Assembly (NCBI RefSeq): GCF_004792415.1
Contig: NZ_CP038854.1
Location: forward strand, 495,693 to 559,692
Direction of reading: 5' to 3'
Length of the DNA stretch: 64,000 nt
From: Pantoea vagans
Lineage (GTDB): Bacteria > Pseudomonadota > Gammaproteobacteria > Enterobacterales > Enterobacteriaceae
Below the pieces are notes generated by a model. The model was given only the letters and a program-made list of their open reading frames with translations. It was not told the origin of the DNA and did not search any database. Positions 33,688 through 42,825 of the stretch are shown in pieces. Both the position numbers and the translations under genes were made by a program. Within the stretch, counting starts at the first letter, position 1. Each line of letters begins with the position of its first letter.

Positions 33688-34698
33688 TCAGGCTTCGAGC
33701 CAGGCTGTTATTTGCCTGACCATCGCATCGGCAGAGATGCCATAACGGTCATGCAACGTCGGTAAAGCGCCTGCTGCCAGGAATGCATCCGGCAGGGCAA
33801 TCTGCTTAAAGCGCGGCGTCACATGGTTCCGCATCAGCAACCCCGCAATCGCCTCGCCTAACCCGCCCGTGATTGAATGATTCTCTGCTGTGATAACCAG
33901 CTGGTTATGATGCAGCGCTTCCCCTGCCTCTCGCAGGATTGTCTCTTCATCCAGTGGCTTAATCACAGGAGAGTGCACCACTCCAATCTCAATGCCCTGC
34001 TTTTCCAGCACCTCAGCGGCTTCAAGTGCCCGCATGGTCATCAATCCGCTACTGATGATAACCGCATCTTTACCCGTTCGCAGACGCTGGGCCTTGCCGT
34101 GCTGATAGCGATAATCATATTTATCCAGCACCAGCGGAACCTTACCGCGCAGCAGACGCAGGTAAACCGGCCCCTGATGTTCGGCAATCGCCGGGATGAC
34201 CTGGCTAATCTCCAGCGCATCGCAGGGATCGATGATTGTCAGGTTTGGCATACCCCGAAAAATTGCCAGATCGTCAGTTGCCTGATGGCTTGGCCCATAA
34301 CCGGTGGTCAGACCCGGCAGCGCACAGGCGATTTTGACATTCAGATTCTCTTCGGCGATGGCCATGCAGATAAAATCATAGGCGCGGCGGGAAGCAAACA
34401 CGGCATAGGTGGTGACAAAAGGCATAAAGCCCTCGCGCGCCATTCCTGCTGCGGCACTCATCAGTAACTGTTCCGCCATTCCCATCTGGTAAAAGCGCTG
34501 CGGAAAAGCGTCCGCGAACAGATGCAGGTCGGTGTATTTACTCAAATCTGCCGTCAGACCGACCACATCGGATCGCTGCTCTGCCAGTGACACCAGAGCA
34601 TGCCCGAACGGAGCTGAAACCGTGGGCTGACCCTCAGCAGCAATCGAGGCGATCATAGCGGAAGTGGTCAGCCGTTTTTTTTGCGGTTGTGAACTCAT
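33688..34698 (-). CDS. Transketolase, C-terminal subunit
   Basis: A 336-residue protein carrying the pyrimidine-binding and C-terminal domains of a split transketolase (DVVGLTADLSKYTDLHLFADAFPQRFYQMGMAEQ across two parts; RGKVPLVLD; HNQLVITAENHSITGGLGEAIA). The catalytic glutamate is in GMAEQLLMSAAAGMA. AAGGAG six bases before ATG 34698 fixes the start, one base after the N-terminal subunit stop. The two subunits form one ThDP enzyme that transfers two-carbon units between sugar phosphates. Confidence 0.92.
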   Translation of the reverse strand: MSSQPQKKRLTTSAMIASIAAEGQPTVSAPFGHALVSLAEQRSDVVGLTADLSKYTDLHLFADAFPQRFYQMGMAEQLLMSAAAGMAREGFMPFVTTYAVFASRRAYDFICMAIAEENLNVKIACALPGLTTGYGPSHQATDDLAIFRGMPNLTIIDPCDALEISQVIPAIAEHQGPVYLRLLRGKVPLVLDKYDYRYQHGKAQRLRTGKDAVIISSGLMTMRALEAAEVLEKQGIEIGVVHSPVIKPLDEETILREAGEALHHNQLVITAENHSITGGLGEAIAGLLMRNHVTPRFKQIALPDAFLAAGALPTLHDRYGISADAMVRQITAWLEA

Positions 34699-34699
34699 A

Positions 34700-35542
34700 T
34701 CAGACTCCTTGCTCAAGTGCGGTCAGGGCTTTGTCCCACTCATCAGCATCAACACGGATGAAGTGGGTTTTCTCCCGGCTTTCAAGAAATGGCACGCCTT
34801 TGCCCATTCGGGTATCGCAGATGATGACGCGTGGCTGCGGTTCAGGCCAGCTGCGGGCTGCGTCAAAGGCTGTCTGTAGCGCAGCGATATCGTTGCCATC
34901 TACCCGCTGGGTATACCAGCCAAAAGCCTGCCAGCGATCCACTATCGGTTCGAACGCGAGAATCTCGCTGCTGTGACCGTCAGCCTGCTGATTGTTGACG
35001 TCGATAATGGCGATCAGGTTATCAAGCTGCCAGTGTGAGGCTGACATGGCCGCTTCCCACGTTGAACCTTCATTCAGCTCGCCATCAGAAAGCAGGTTAT
35101 AGATTCGCGCCTGCGAGCCTTTCTGCTTCAGTCCCAGACAGGCTCCCACGGCTATTCCTAATCCATGACCTAATGAACCGCCGGTGATTTCCATGCCCGG
35201 GGTATAGGCGGCCATGCCGGACATCGGCAGACGGCTCTCATCGGTGCCATAGGTTTCCCGTTCTTCTTCCGGTATGACGCCCGCTTCCAGTAGCGCGGCG
35301 TAAAGCGCGATGGCGTAGTGCCCGATCGACAGGTAAAAACGATCGCGCTCTTCCCACTCAGGCTCATCTGGACGGTAATTCATGGCGTGAAAATAGCTGA
35401 CAGCGAGTAAATCGGCTGCACCCAGTGCCTGACCGATATAGCCCTGTCCCTGTATCTGCCCCATTAACAAGGCATGACGACGAATATTACGGGCACGCTG
35501 CTGCAATGAAAGCGTGTGTGCACTGTGACGAGGGTCAGTCAT
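34700..35542 (-). CDS. Transketolase, N-terminal subunit
   Basis: A 280-residue ThDP-binding half. The pyrophosphate/Mg2+ motif runs SDGELNEGSTWEAAM...DVNN (the usual GDG has Ser for the first Gly); SLGHGLGIAVGACLG and RLPMSGMAAYTPGMEITGGS are other transketolase blocks. AGGAGG precedes the ATG. It is third of four genes in an operon SDR - MFS - transketolase N - transketolase C, a typical catabolic set for an unusual sugar or sugar acid. Confidence 0.93.
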   Translation of the reverse strand: MTDPRHSAHTLSLQQRARNIRRHALLMGQIQGQGYIGQALGAADLLAVSYFHAMNYRPDEPEWEERDRFYLSIGHYAIALYAALLEAGVIPEEERETYGTDESRLPMSGMAAYTPGMEITGGSLGHGLGIAVGACLGLKQKGSQARIYNLLSDGELNEGSTWEAAMSASHWQLDNLIAIIDVNNQQADGHSSEILAFEPIVDRWQAFGWYTQRVDGNDIAALQTAFDAARSWPEPQPRVIICDTRMGKGVPFLESREKTHFIRVDADEWDKALTALEQGV

Positions 35543-35554
35543 ACAACCTCCTGA

Positions 35555-36853
35555 TTAACGATTAACATCCGCAGCCCGAATACGCAGTACGCATAGCGCA
35601 CCACCCAGCAGAACGGCAGCGATAAAATACATTCCCGACGCGGGAGAACCGGTTGCGGTAGTGATTGAGCCAATCAGCCACGGTGAGAAAAAACCGGCCA
35701 GATTGGCAATACAGTTGACCGCAGCGATGCCTGCGGCAGCCGAGACGCCACCCAGCAGGTTGGTCGGCAGCATCCAGAACAGTGATGAAGCGGAGAGAAT
35801 GCCCGCAGCGGCAATACAGAGGGAAAACAGTGACAGGGAGACGTTATGGCTAAGCAGCGTCGCCAGCGTCAGTCCGGAGAGGCCGATCAGCATTGGAACA
35901 ATCAGGTGCCAGCGACGTTCACGATGACGATCGCCACTGCGTCCGGCCAGTAGCATAAAGATAATGGCGCACAGGTACGGCAGACTGGTCAGTAATCCAA
36001 TATGCAGAGGTTCACTGACGCCTGAATTTCTTACCAGCGTCGGTAGCCAGAACGTTAACGCATACTGTCCCATCACCACACAGAAGTAGATCAGTGCCAG
36101 CAGCCACAGGCGACGGTCAGCGACAAAGGCTTTCACCGTGCCATGACAGGCTTTCTGCTGATTGTCTTCGTCGAGATCGGCACGCACGCGGCGTTTCTCA
36201 TCCTCATCCAGCCAGTCTGCCTGCTCCACCCGATCCTTCAGAACCAGCAGCACTACGAATCCCATAACAAGGGTAGGGATAGCCTCCAGCATAAACATCC
36301 ATTGCCAGCCCGCCCATCCGTGAAAGCCTGCGAAGGTCGCCATGATCCAGCCAGAGAGCGGGCCGCCAATCATTCCGGAAAGTGGAATCGCGACAAACCA
36401 GAGCACCGTCATGCGAGCGCGACGGTGAGAGGGAAACCAGTAGGTCAGATAGAGCAGTAAACCGGGTGCAAGTCCGGCCTCTGCCACACCAAGCAGAAAG
36501 CGCAGCAGGTAGAACTGCCATGCGGTTTCTACAAAGGCGAACAGGGCCGAGATTACACCCCAGGTAATCATAATGCGGGCAATCCAGCGGCGTGCACCGA
36601 CCCGATGCAGGATCAGGTTGCTCGGCACTTCAAAGAAGAAGTAACCGAGGAAAAAGATCCCGGCACCCAGCCCGTACACCGTTTCGCTGAGTGACAAATC
36701 ATCCATCATCTGTAATTTCGCGAAGCCAACGTTTACACGATCAAGATAGGCACAGAGGTAACAGAGCATCAGCCAGGGCATCAGCCGCCAGGCAATTTTG
36801 CGATAGGTGATATCGCGCGCAGCAGAGGCTGCGCTCAGATTAAGCGTGGTCAT
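35555..36853 (-). CDS. MFS transporter, anion:cation symporter family
   Basis: A 432-residue permease of the phthalate/hexuronate (ACS) family with twelve spans; signature blocks YLDRVNVGFAKLQM, GYFFFEVPSNLILHRVGARRWIARIM and FLLGVAEAGLAPG. ATG 36853 fits the GGGAG site better than GTG 36862. It probably imports the sugar acid or polyol processed by the flanking SDR and transketolase. Confidence 0.9.
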   Translation of the reverse strand: MTTLNLSAASAARDITYRKIAWRLMPWLMLCYLCAYLDRVNVGFAKLQMMDDLSLSETVYGLGAGIFFLGYFFFEVPSNLILHRVGARRWIARIMITWGVISALFAFVETAWQFYLLRFLLGVAEAGLAPGLLLYLTYWFPSHRRARMTVLWFVAIPLSGMIGGPLSGWIMATFAGFHGWAGWQWMFMLEAIPTLVMGFVVLLVLKDRVEQADWLDEDEKRRVRADLDEDNQQKACHGTVKAFVADRRLWLLALIYFCVVMGQYALTFWLPTLVRNSGVSEPLHIGLLTSLPYLCAIIFMLLAGRSGDRHRERRWHLIVPMLIGLSGLTLATLLSHNVSLSLFSLCIAAAGILSASSLFWMLPTNLLGGVSAAAGIAAVNCIANLAGFFSPWLIGSITTATGSPASGMYFIAAVLLGGALCVLRIRAADVNR

Positions 36854-36907
36854 GGTATTCACTCCCGAAGTTAGCCCGCAAGGCGTGCGGGCAGGGCAGG
36901 GCGCTAT

Positions 36908-37657
36908 TTAATGGATCAGCATGCCGCCGTTGACATCCAGCGTGATGCCGGTGAGATAACCGGAGAGATCGCTGGCGAGGAACAGCGCCGCGTTTGCGAC
37001 GTCGCTGGCGGTTCCCAGGCGGCCAAGAGGTATGCCGTCGAGAATGGCATGGCGGCGTTCATCCTGTAACAGGCCACCGGTGATATCGGTCTGGATAAGA
37101 CCGGGCGTCAGGGCATTGATACGAATCTGGTCCGGGCCGAATTCGCGCGCCATGGCTTTTGTCAGGCCAAGCACGCCTGCTTTCGCCGCACTGTAGTGCG
37201 GACCGCCGAAAATGCCGCCGCCACGCTGAGCTGATACGGATGACAGACAGACAATGCTGCCGCTTTTTTGCCGCTGCATCGTCGGGATAACCGCCTGAGA
37301 CATCAGCAGCGTACCGCGCAGATTGACATCAAGAATGCGGTTGTAATCTTCGATGCCAATTTCCAGTGTTTTAACCGGCTGAGTGATCCCGGCATTGTTG
37401 ACCAGCACGTCAATACGGCCGTAGTGCTCAAGTACCTGATCGATAGCACGATGAACAGAAAGCGGATCGGTCACATCGGTGGCCAGGCCAAGATGACCGT
37501 CGCCACACGACAGCGCGCTGGCCTGAGCTGCCTGCAGGTCTAAATCAAGCACCACCACGCGCGCGCCATGCTGAGCAAAGCAGGCCGCTGTGGCTCGTCC
37601 AATGCCGCGCTTAGATGCGGCACCGGTGATAATCGCAACTTTATTTTCAAGTAACAT
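36908..37657 (-). CDS. Short-chain dehydrogenase/reductase
   Basis: A 249-residue SDR with cofactor motif TGAASKRGIGRAT, NNAG, catalytic Ser-Tyr-Lys (CLSSVSAQRG, HYSAAKAG) and C-terminal LDVNGGMLIH. Asp in VVLDLD after the second strand suggests NAD+. ATG 37657 has GGAG upstream; the longer frame overlaps regulator DNA. First gene of the transketolase operon, probably oxidising the imported polyol or sugar acid. Confidence 0.92.
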   Translation of the reverse strand: MLLENKVAIITGAASKRGIGRATAACFAQHGARVVVLDLDLQAAQASALSCGDGHLGLATDVTDPLSVHRAIDQVLEHYGRIDVLVNNAGITQPVKTLEIGIEDYNRILDVNLRGTLLMSQAVIPTMQRQKSGSIVCLSSVSAQRGGGIFGGPHYSAAKAGVLGLTKAMAREFGPDQIRINALTPGLIQTDITGGLLQDERRHAILDGIPLGRLGTASDVANAALFLASDLSGYLTGITLDVNGGMLIH

Positions 37658-37753
37658 TGTCCACTCCAGAAGAATAATTATCAGTGGTTCGGTATCGCTA
37701 CCGGCAGGGTCACAATCAGAATTGATAAAGCGCGTAATATTGGCAATGCAGAA

Positions 37754-37779
37754 AAATTCATTTGATGCTGAATGAATTT
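37754..37779. promoter_or_regulatory. LysR-type operator candidate
   Basis: Nine-bp arms AAATTCATT (37754-37762) and AATGAATTT (37771-37779) with an 8-base spacer, located between the divergent SDR operon and lysR gene. Confidence 0.55.
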
Positions 37780-37854
37780 GTTGATTTGATGCAGTTAACA
37801 AATCTGCGATTTAAAAATGGGCACACATCACATAATTTCTGTGTGGAGAGGTGG

Positions 37855-38757
37855 ATGGAAAAGCAGTCGGAGCACTTACCTTCAATTAAATCACTGCGGG
37901 TTTTTGAGCAGGTGGCCCATTTTGGTAATGTCGCGCGGGCGGCTGAGGAATTAAGTATTACTCCTTCGGCAGCCAGTCATCAGCTGGCCAAACTGGAGCG
38001 GGAACTGGGCTGTATTCTGTTTAATCGTTCGGCAAAAGGCGTAACGCTCACGCTGTCGGGGGAACATTACCTCAGGGAGATTGGCCCGATACTGCTGTGC
38101 CTGGCGCAGGCCACGGCGCGCATCAGAAACGAGAAAGCACGCAGTAACCTCAGGATCCACTGCGCACCCAGCTTCGGTCTGCTCTGGCTGTTGCCGCGTA
38201 TCCATAAATTTCGCGACAGCTATCCAGAGTTTCAGCTTACGCTCTCCTGCTCTTATGAAAATCTCTCTTTCAGCCGCGACAATATTGATATAGCAATACG
38301 TCACGGCTTCCCGGACTGGAACGCATTTGAGATTAAAACCATCCGCCATGAAAAAATGTCGGTGCTGGCCTCGCCAGACTATCTGAAACAGCATCCTGTC
38401 AGTCAGGCCGCAGATTTAATCCATCACGCGCTGATATTATCGGAGTCACCGCTTATTCAATGGCCGCAGTGGTTTGCGGCGCAGCAATTACCTCAGCCGG
38501 ATAAAGAGTGGTTATTTCGTTTTGACCGCTCTTATATGAGTCTTGAAGCGGCAATGTTAGGCCACGGTCTTATTTTTGAAAGCGAATTGCTGGCGGAGGA
38601 TTATCTTCGCAGCGGGAAACTGATCAGGGTATTGACTGAACGGGAGAGCCTGCCCGTCAGCGCGCACCATCTGGTCTTTCCGCGTGGATTTGCCCAGTTC
38701 CCCCGTGTTGCACATTTCCTGAGCTGGATACAGGAAGAACTCAGAACGTTAATATGA
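37855..38757 (+). CDS. LysR family transcriptional regulator (GcvA-like)
   Basis: A 300-residue LysR protein: winged helix-turn-helix at residues 10-67 (SLRVFEQVAHFGNVARAAEEL, SITPSAASHQLAKLERELG) and substrate-binding domain with GcvA-like SFGLLWLLPRI and DIAIRHGFPDW. GGAGAGG before ATG 37855 decides the start. Divergent from the SDR/MFS/transketolase operon, which it likely activates. Confidence 0.92.
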   Translation: MEKQSEHLPSIKSLRVFEQVAHFGNVARAAEELSITPSAASHQLAKLERELGCILFNRSAKGVTLTLSGEHYLREIGPILLCLAQATARIRNEKARSNLRIHCAPSFGLLWLLPRIHKFRDSYPEFQLTLSCSYENLSFSRDNIDIAIRHGFPDWNAFEIKTIRHEKMSVLASPDYLKQHPVSQAADLIHHALILSESPLIQWPQWFAAQQLPQPDKEWLFRFDRSYMSLEAAMLGHGLIFESELLAEDYLRSGKLIRVLTERESLPVSAHHLVFPRGFAQFPRVAHFLSWIQEELRTLI

Positions 38758-38775
38758 TGTTAAAATAACTTCCGT

Positions 38776-38803
38776 CGCGTCACTATGACGCGGGTTTATT
38801 TTT
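38776..38803 (+). terminator. Terminator after lysR
   Basis: Stem CGCGTC/GACGCG with a 5-base loop, then GGTTTATTTTT, 18 bases after the stop codon. Confidence 0.75.
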
Positions 38804-38957
38804 GCTGGTAATTATTCACGCCATAAAAGTCGCATTGCCAAATGCTAACTTTTAAATACCGTCTACACTTCTTTACCCAATCGGTAAATATGTTCCCTTT
38901 CTATTCCGTATGAAATTCAATCAAACGGATGTTTAACTTATTAATGGCAGGAATATT

Positions 38958-40409
38958 ATGAGTACAAATACACCAGACGCTGGGGAAGCGGGCGATCACG
39001 CGCCTGCGGATACGGTACGCCAGCGCATTTTTTTAGTGGTGCTGGTTGCCACTATGGGCGCGCTGGCTTTTGGCTATGACACCGGGATTATCTCGGGTGC
39101 GTTACCTTACATGACTTCGCCACCCGATCAGGGTGGTTTGGGACTGAACTCATTCACAGAAGGGCTCGTCGCCTCTTCGCTGGTGTTCGGTGCCGCTATC
39201 GGCTCTTTCCTCAGTGGTTTCTTCTCGGACCGTTTTGGCCGTCGCATTACCCTTCGCACCCTGGCGGTCATTTTTGTACTGGGTTCGCTCGGTACGGCAC
39301 TGGCACCTTCCGTTAATGTGATGGTGGCCATGCGCTTCCTGCTGGGAATTGCTGTCGGCGGTGGCTCTTCAACCGTGCCGGTGTTTATTGCCGAAATTGC
39401 CGGGCCACGTCTGCGTGCGCCGCTGGTGAGCCGCAATGAGCTGATGATCGTCACCGGCCAGCTCATTGCCTATGTCGCCAGTACGCTACTGAGCTATCTG
39501 CTACATGATGAGCACCTGTGGCGCTACATGCTGGCGATCGCGATGGTGCCTGGTTTCCTGCTGTTTATCGGCACCTTCTTCGTTCCGGCTTCACCACACT
39601 GGCTGGTGGCGGAAGGGCGTCTGAAAGAGGCGAAAAAGATTCTGAAGTATCTGCGTGAAACGCCGCGTGAGGTGCGTCATGAGATGGCACAGATGAAGAA
39701 GCAGGCCAGGGCAGCGGAACGCGGGCCGGATGCGAAAACCCTGATTCGTGAGAAGTGGGTTATCCGCCTGATGATTATTGGTGTCGGACTCGGCTTTGTT
39801 GCGCAGTTTACCGGCGTTAATGGCTTCATGTATTACACGCCGATCATCCTTAAACAGACCGGACTTGGCACCAGCGCGTCGATTGCCGCGACCATTGGTA
39901 ACGGCGTGGTTTCAGTGGTGGCAGCGATTGTCGGCATCTGGGCTGTCAGTCGCTTCCCGCGCCGGGCGATGCTGATCACCGGCCTGTGTCTGGTGGTCGC
40001 TTCGCAGATTATGCTGGGCAGCGTGATGACCTTTATCGCTCCCAGCCTGATGCAGAGTTACCTCGCCCTGGGCTGTATTCTGCTGTTCCTGTTCTGTATG
40101 CAGATGTGCATCTCGCCGGTCTACTGGCTGATGATGTCGGAGCTGTTCCCGATGCAATTGCGTGGTGTTTTAACCGGGAGCGCCGTCTCACTACAGTGGA
40201 TTTTCAATGCTGTGGTCGCGTTCGGTTTTCCTCCGATCATGGAGTATGCCGGCAGCACGACCTTCTTTATCTTTGCTGCGATTAACGTCGGCTCGCTGAT
40301 CTTCGTGATGGCGATGGTGCCCGAGACGCGCGGTAAAAGTCTGGAAGAGATTGAGTCACACATGAAAGAGAAGTTTGGTGAAAAGCCGAAGGAGGCTGAA
40401 GCCTGCTAA
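38958..40409 (+). CDS. Sugar porter family MFS transporter (inositol/galactose-type)
   Basis: A 483-residue twelve-span symporter with sugar-porter signatures: GYDTGIISGALPYM in helix 1, DRFGRRITL after helix 2, RFLLGIAVGGGSSTVPVFIAEIAG, and PETRGKSLEEIE after helix 12; QFTGVNGFMYYTP supplies the sugar-site QxxGxN. GGCAGGA precedes ATG 38958. It stands alone between lysR and the intergenic parS/iteron remnant. Confidence 0.92.
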   Translation: MSTNTPDAGEAGDHAPADTVRQRIFLVVLVATMGALAFGYDTGIISGALPYMTSPPDQGGLGLNSFTEGLVASSLVFGAAIGSFLSGFFSDRFGRRITLRTLAVIFVLGSLGTALAPSVNVMVAMRFLLGIAVGGGSSTVPVFIAEIAGPRLRAPLVSRNELMIVTGQLIAYVASTLLSYLLHDEHLWRYMLAIAMVPGFLLFIGTFFVPASPHWLVAEGRLKEAKKILKYLRETPREVRHEMAQMKKQARAAERGPDAKTLIREKWVIRLMIIGVGLGFVAQFTGVNGFMYYTPIILKQTGLGTSASIAATIGNGVVSVVAAIVGIWAVSRFPRRAMLITGLCLVVASQIMLGSVMTFIAPSLMQSYLALGCILLFLFCMQMCISPVYWLMMSELFPMQLRGVLTGSAVSLQWIFNAVVAFGFPPIMEYAGSTTFFIFAAINVGSLIFVMAMVPETRGKSLEEIESHMKEKFGEKPKEAEAC

Positions 40410-40416
40410 CGTCCCT

Positions 40417-40452
40417 ACCGGATTCGGCCCGCCGGCTGAATCCGGTTTCTCT
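40417..40452 (+). terminator. Hairpin terminator after sugar porter gene
   Basis: Arms ACCGGATTC (40417-40425) and GAATCCGGT (40438-40446) with an inner GGC/GCC pairing, followed by a pyrimidine-rich tail, eight bases after the stop. Confidence 0.65.
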
Positions 40453-40503
40453 CCCTTCTCTGCCCCCTTGCGTCGTATCCCTTTCTGTCAGTTAAGCCGT
40501 TTC

Positions 40504-40520
40504 ATTCACTGTAATCAGCA
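40504..40520 (+). repeat. Isolated RepA iteron far from the origin
   Basis: ATTCACTGTAATCAGCA matches the iteron consensus at 16 of 17 positions and the 28867 copy almost exactly, yet lies more than 10 kb from repA's arrays, in the gap between the sugar porter and pagP. Confidence 0.8.
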
Positions 40521-40550
40521 CGATTTTGTAGGAGGGTTTCCGGACATGTC

Positions 40551-40575
40551 TGGCGATTTCAGGCTGAAATCGCCA
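40551..40575. other. Perfect 25-bp palindromic parS-like site
   Basis: Arms TGGCGATTTCAG and complement around a central G place two A-boxes (ATTTCAG) between two B-boxes (TCGCCA on each strand). It is a symmetrical version of the parS left arm at 32683-32702 and lies 30 bases after an isolated iteron. The 300-base gap 40410-40711 holds only these elements, a terminator and the pagP promoter region. Confidence 0.75.
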
Positions 40576-40711
40576 GAATCCGGCCTGACCCTCAGATGCC
40601 GCTGACGGTTGAAACCGCCGTTTAAGCGAAGCATGACCGCTGACAAAGATTGGAGCTGGCTCTGCGCTATACTCACTTTTCATCTGCTCCGCATGCTGAC
40701 CGGGATGCACC

Positions 40712-41272
40712 ATGAATATATCAAACTCTGTGGCAGTGGCTGCTGCACTGCTGATTGCCACGCCACTGCATGCTGAAAATGCGCCGGTTTCATCCTGGTG
40801 GAATAATTTCACTAACGATGTTGCACAAACCTGGAACGCGCCTCAGCACACCGATCTCTATCTGCCGTTTATTAGCTGGCACGCCCGCTTTATGTATGAC
40901 AAAGAAAAAACCGATAACTATAATGAGAATCCCTGGGGCGGCGGTCTGGGTGTTTCCCGCTATAGCGACAGCGGCAACTGGAGTGCGCTTTATGCGATGG
41001 CGTTTAAAGATTCGCACAATGAGTGGCAGCCCATTGTCGGTTATGGATGGGAGAAGGGATGGTATCCGGGCTCCGGTCAGGACTTCCGGCTTGGTGCCGG
41101 ATTAACAGCGGGTATCACCGCGCGTGAAGACTTTGGCAACTATATTCCGCTGCCGATTATTTTGCCGCTGTTCTCTGCCGGTTATAAAGCGGTGAATGTC
41201 CAGTTCACTTATATCCCCGGCACTTACAATAATGGCAACGTGCTGTTCGCGTGGTTTCGCTATGCCTTTTAA
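40712..41272 (+). CDS. pagP: Lipid A palmitoyltransferase PagP
   Basis: A 186-residue outer-membrane beta-barrel enzyme with signal peptide ([14 protein letters not shown]) and the PagP core: [65 protein letters not shown] and [20 protein letters not shown]. The catalytic His (SWHARF) and Asp/Ser (KDS) are kept. It moves a palmitate from phospholipid to lipid A, giving resistance to cationic peptides. A -10-like TATACT lies near 40671; a convincing PhoP box is not seen. The hydrolase gene follows after 18 bases. Confidence 0.95.
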   Translation: MNISNSVAVAAALLIATPLHAENAPVSSWWNNFTNDVAQTWNAPQHTDLYLPFISWHARFMYDKEKTDNYNENPWGGGLGVSRYSDSGNWSALYAMAFKDSHNEWQPIVGYGWEKGWYPGSGQDFRLGAGLTAGITAREDFGNYIPLPIILPLFSAGYKAVNVQFTYIPGTYNNGNVLFAWFRYAF

Positions 41273-41290
41273 TTTTTCAGGAAAGGATTT

Positions 41291-42790
41291 ATGACCCGGA
41301 AGTTGAAAACTGTCACGCGCAGACTCTGGCGTTTAACGCTTGTCGTGGGTTTGGTGTTACTGCTGCTACTGATCATTCGCATCTATGAGGCGGAACGTGG
41401 CCCGGAATTACATCGCTGGCACACCTGGATCCCGCATGAGCTGACAGCTGAACTGCTCGATAAAGGGGGTTACTCCGATTATCTTAATGCTGAAAATCAT
41501 CTTTTTGATGAGATGAAGCAGCAGGTCACTGACAAACTGGATGCGGATGAGAAAACCCCGCTCAACCGATATTTCTCCGGCAGCCTGATCTATCCGGGTC
41601 ATTTTGCGCAGGACTGGAACCGTTCCTATATTCTGCGTCCGGCGGGCACGCCGCGTGGTGCAGTCGTTTTACTGCATGGTCTGACCGACAGCCCTTACAG
41701 CCTGCGTCATATCGCAGAAACCTATCGCCAGCAGGGTTATGTGGCCGTAGCAATCAGGTTACCGGGTCACGGCACGGTGCCTGCGGGCCTGACCGATGTG
41801 GACTGGCAGGACTGGATGGCGGCTACACGCCTGGCGGTGCGCGAAGCAACCCGACTTGCGGGCACCCGGACACCGCTGCATCTGGTGGGATTCTCCAACG
41901 GCGGGGCGCTGGCGGTAAAATATGCGCTCGACAGCCTGGGCGACGCCACGTTGCGTCGTCCGCAGCAGCTGATTCTGTTATCACCGATGATCGGTGTTAC
42001 CCGTTTTGCGCGGTTTGCCGGGCTTGCCGGACTGCCCTCTGTTTTTCCGGCCTTTTCGAAAACAGCCTGGCTGAATATCGTGCCGGAGTTTAATCCGTTT
42101 AAATATAACTCTTTTCCGGTGCACGCTGCCCGGCAGACCTATCTGCTGACGCAGGCGCTACAGAAAGAGATCCAGCACTACGCGCGTAATCAGCAGTTAT
42201 CCGGCTTCCCGCCAGTACTGACCTTTCAGTCGGTCATGGACTCTACTGTCAGCACGCCGTCGGTAATTCGCTCGTTATACAATTATCTGCCAGAAAACGG
42301 CAGTGAGCTGGTGCTGTTTGATATCAATCAGGCCGTCAGCGTCAGCCCGTTATTCCGTCACTCCTCTTACACGGCAGTGAATCAGCTCTTGCCCGCGGCC
42401 CGTCGGCATTATTCTTCCACGGTGATCACCAATGCTGCCGCCACGTCGCTGGAAATGGTGACCAAAAGCGTGCCTGCCGGTGAGATTAAGGAGCGAATCC
42501 AGCCACTGGCCATCCTCTATCCGGCCGGGCTTTACTCGCTGTCGCACGTGGCGATCCCGTTCCCGGCTGAGGATGGTCTCTACGGCAGTGCACCTGCGAA
42601 GAAGAATGAGTTTGGTATCAGTTTTGGTACGTTGTCACTGCGTGGCGAGAGTGCGGTGCTGATTGTGGGACTGGACTCAATTATGCGCGCGACCTCTAAC
42701 CCGTTTTATCCTTACATGATTAACAGAATCGATCACCACATCGGTTGCAGTGACAAGCCGCAACTGGCGACCTGCCTCAACAGTTTCTGA
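41291..42790 (+). CDS. Membrane-anchored alpha/beta hydrolase (serine esterase/lysophospholipase-like)
   Basis: A 499-residue protein with an N-terminal membrane anchor (LTLVVGLVLLLLLIIRIY, about residues 14-31) and a hydrolase domain from about residue 115: oxyanion HGLTDSPYS, PGHGTVPAG, nucleophile elbow GFSNGG, and a late SYTAVNQ / LYSLSHVAIPF region that may hold the catalytic His. AGGAAAGG precedes ATG 41291. It is probably co-transcribed with pagP. Substrate unknown; a lipid or ester at the envelope is plausible. Confidence 0.8.
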   Translation: MTRKLKTVTRRLWRLTLVVGLVLLLLLIIRIYEAERGPELHRWHTWIPHELTAELLDKGGYSDYLNAENHLFDEMKQQVTDKLDADEKTPLNRYFSGSLIYPGHFAQDWNRSYILRPAGTPRGAVVLLHGLTDSPYSLRHIAETYRQQGYVAVAIRLPGHGTVPAGLTDVDWQDWMAATRLAVREATRLAGTRTPLHLVGFSNGGALAVKYALDSLGDATLRRPQQLILLSPMIGVTRFARFAGLAGLPSVFPAFSKTAWLNIVPEFNPFKYNSFPVHAARQTYLLTQALQKEIQHYARNQQLSGFPPVLTFQSVMDSTVSTPSVIRSLYNYLPENGSELVLFDINQAVSVSPLFRHSSYTAVNQLLPAARRHYSSTVITNAAATSLEMVTKSVPAGEIKERIQPLAILYPAGLYSLSHVAIPFPAEDGLYGSAPAKKNEFGISFGTLSLRGESAVLIVGLDSIMRATSNPFYPYMINRIDHHIGCSDKPQLATCLNSF

Positions 42791-42795
42791 ATCAA

Positions 42796-42825
42796 CCAGG
42801 CCCGCATGATGCGGGCCTGGGTTTA
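42796..42825. terminator. Shared terminator of convergent hydrolase and reductase genes
   Basis: An 11-bp perfect stem (CCAGGCCCGCA and complement) with a 3-base loop, six bases past the hydrolase stop; its right flank overlaps the stop of the reductase gene. Confidence 0.8.

Noticed and set aside
40600..40630. Possible PhoP box (GGTTGA...CGTTTA) upstream of pagP
   Set aside because: First half deviates and the spacing is off by one; too weak to call although pagP is PhoP-controlled in other enterics.
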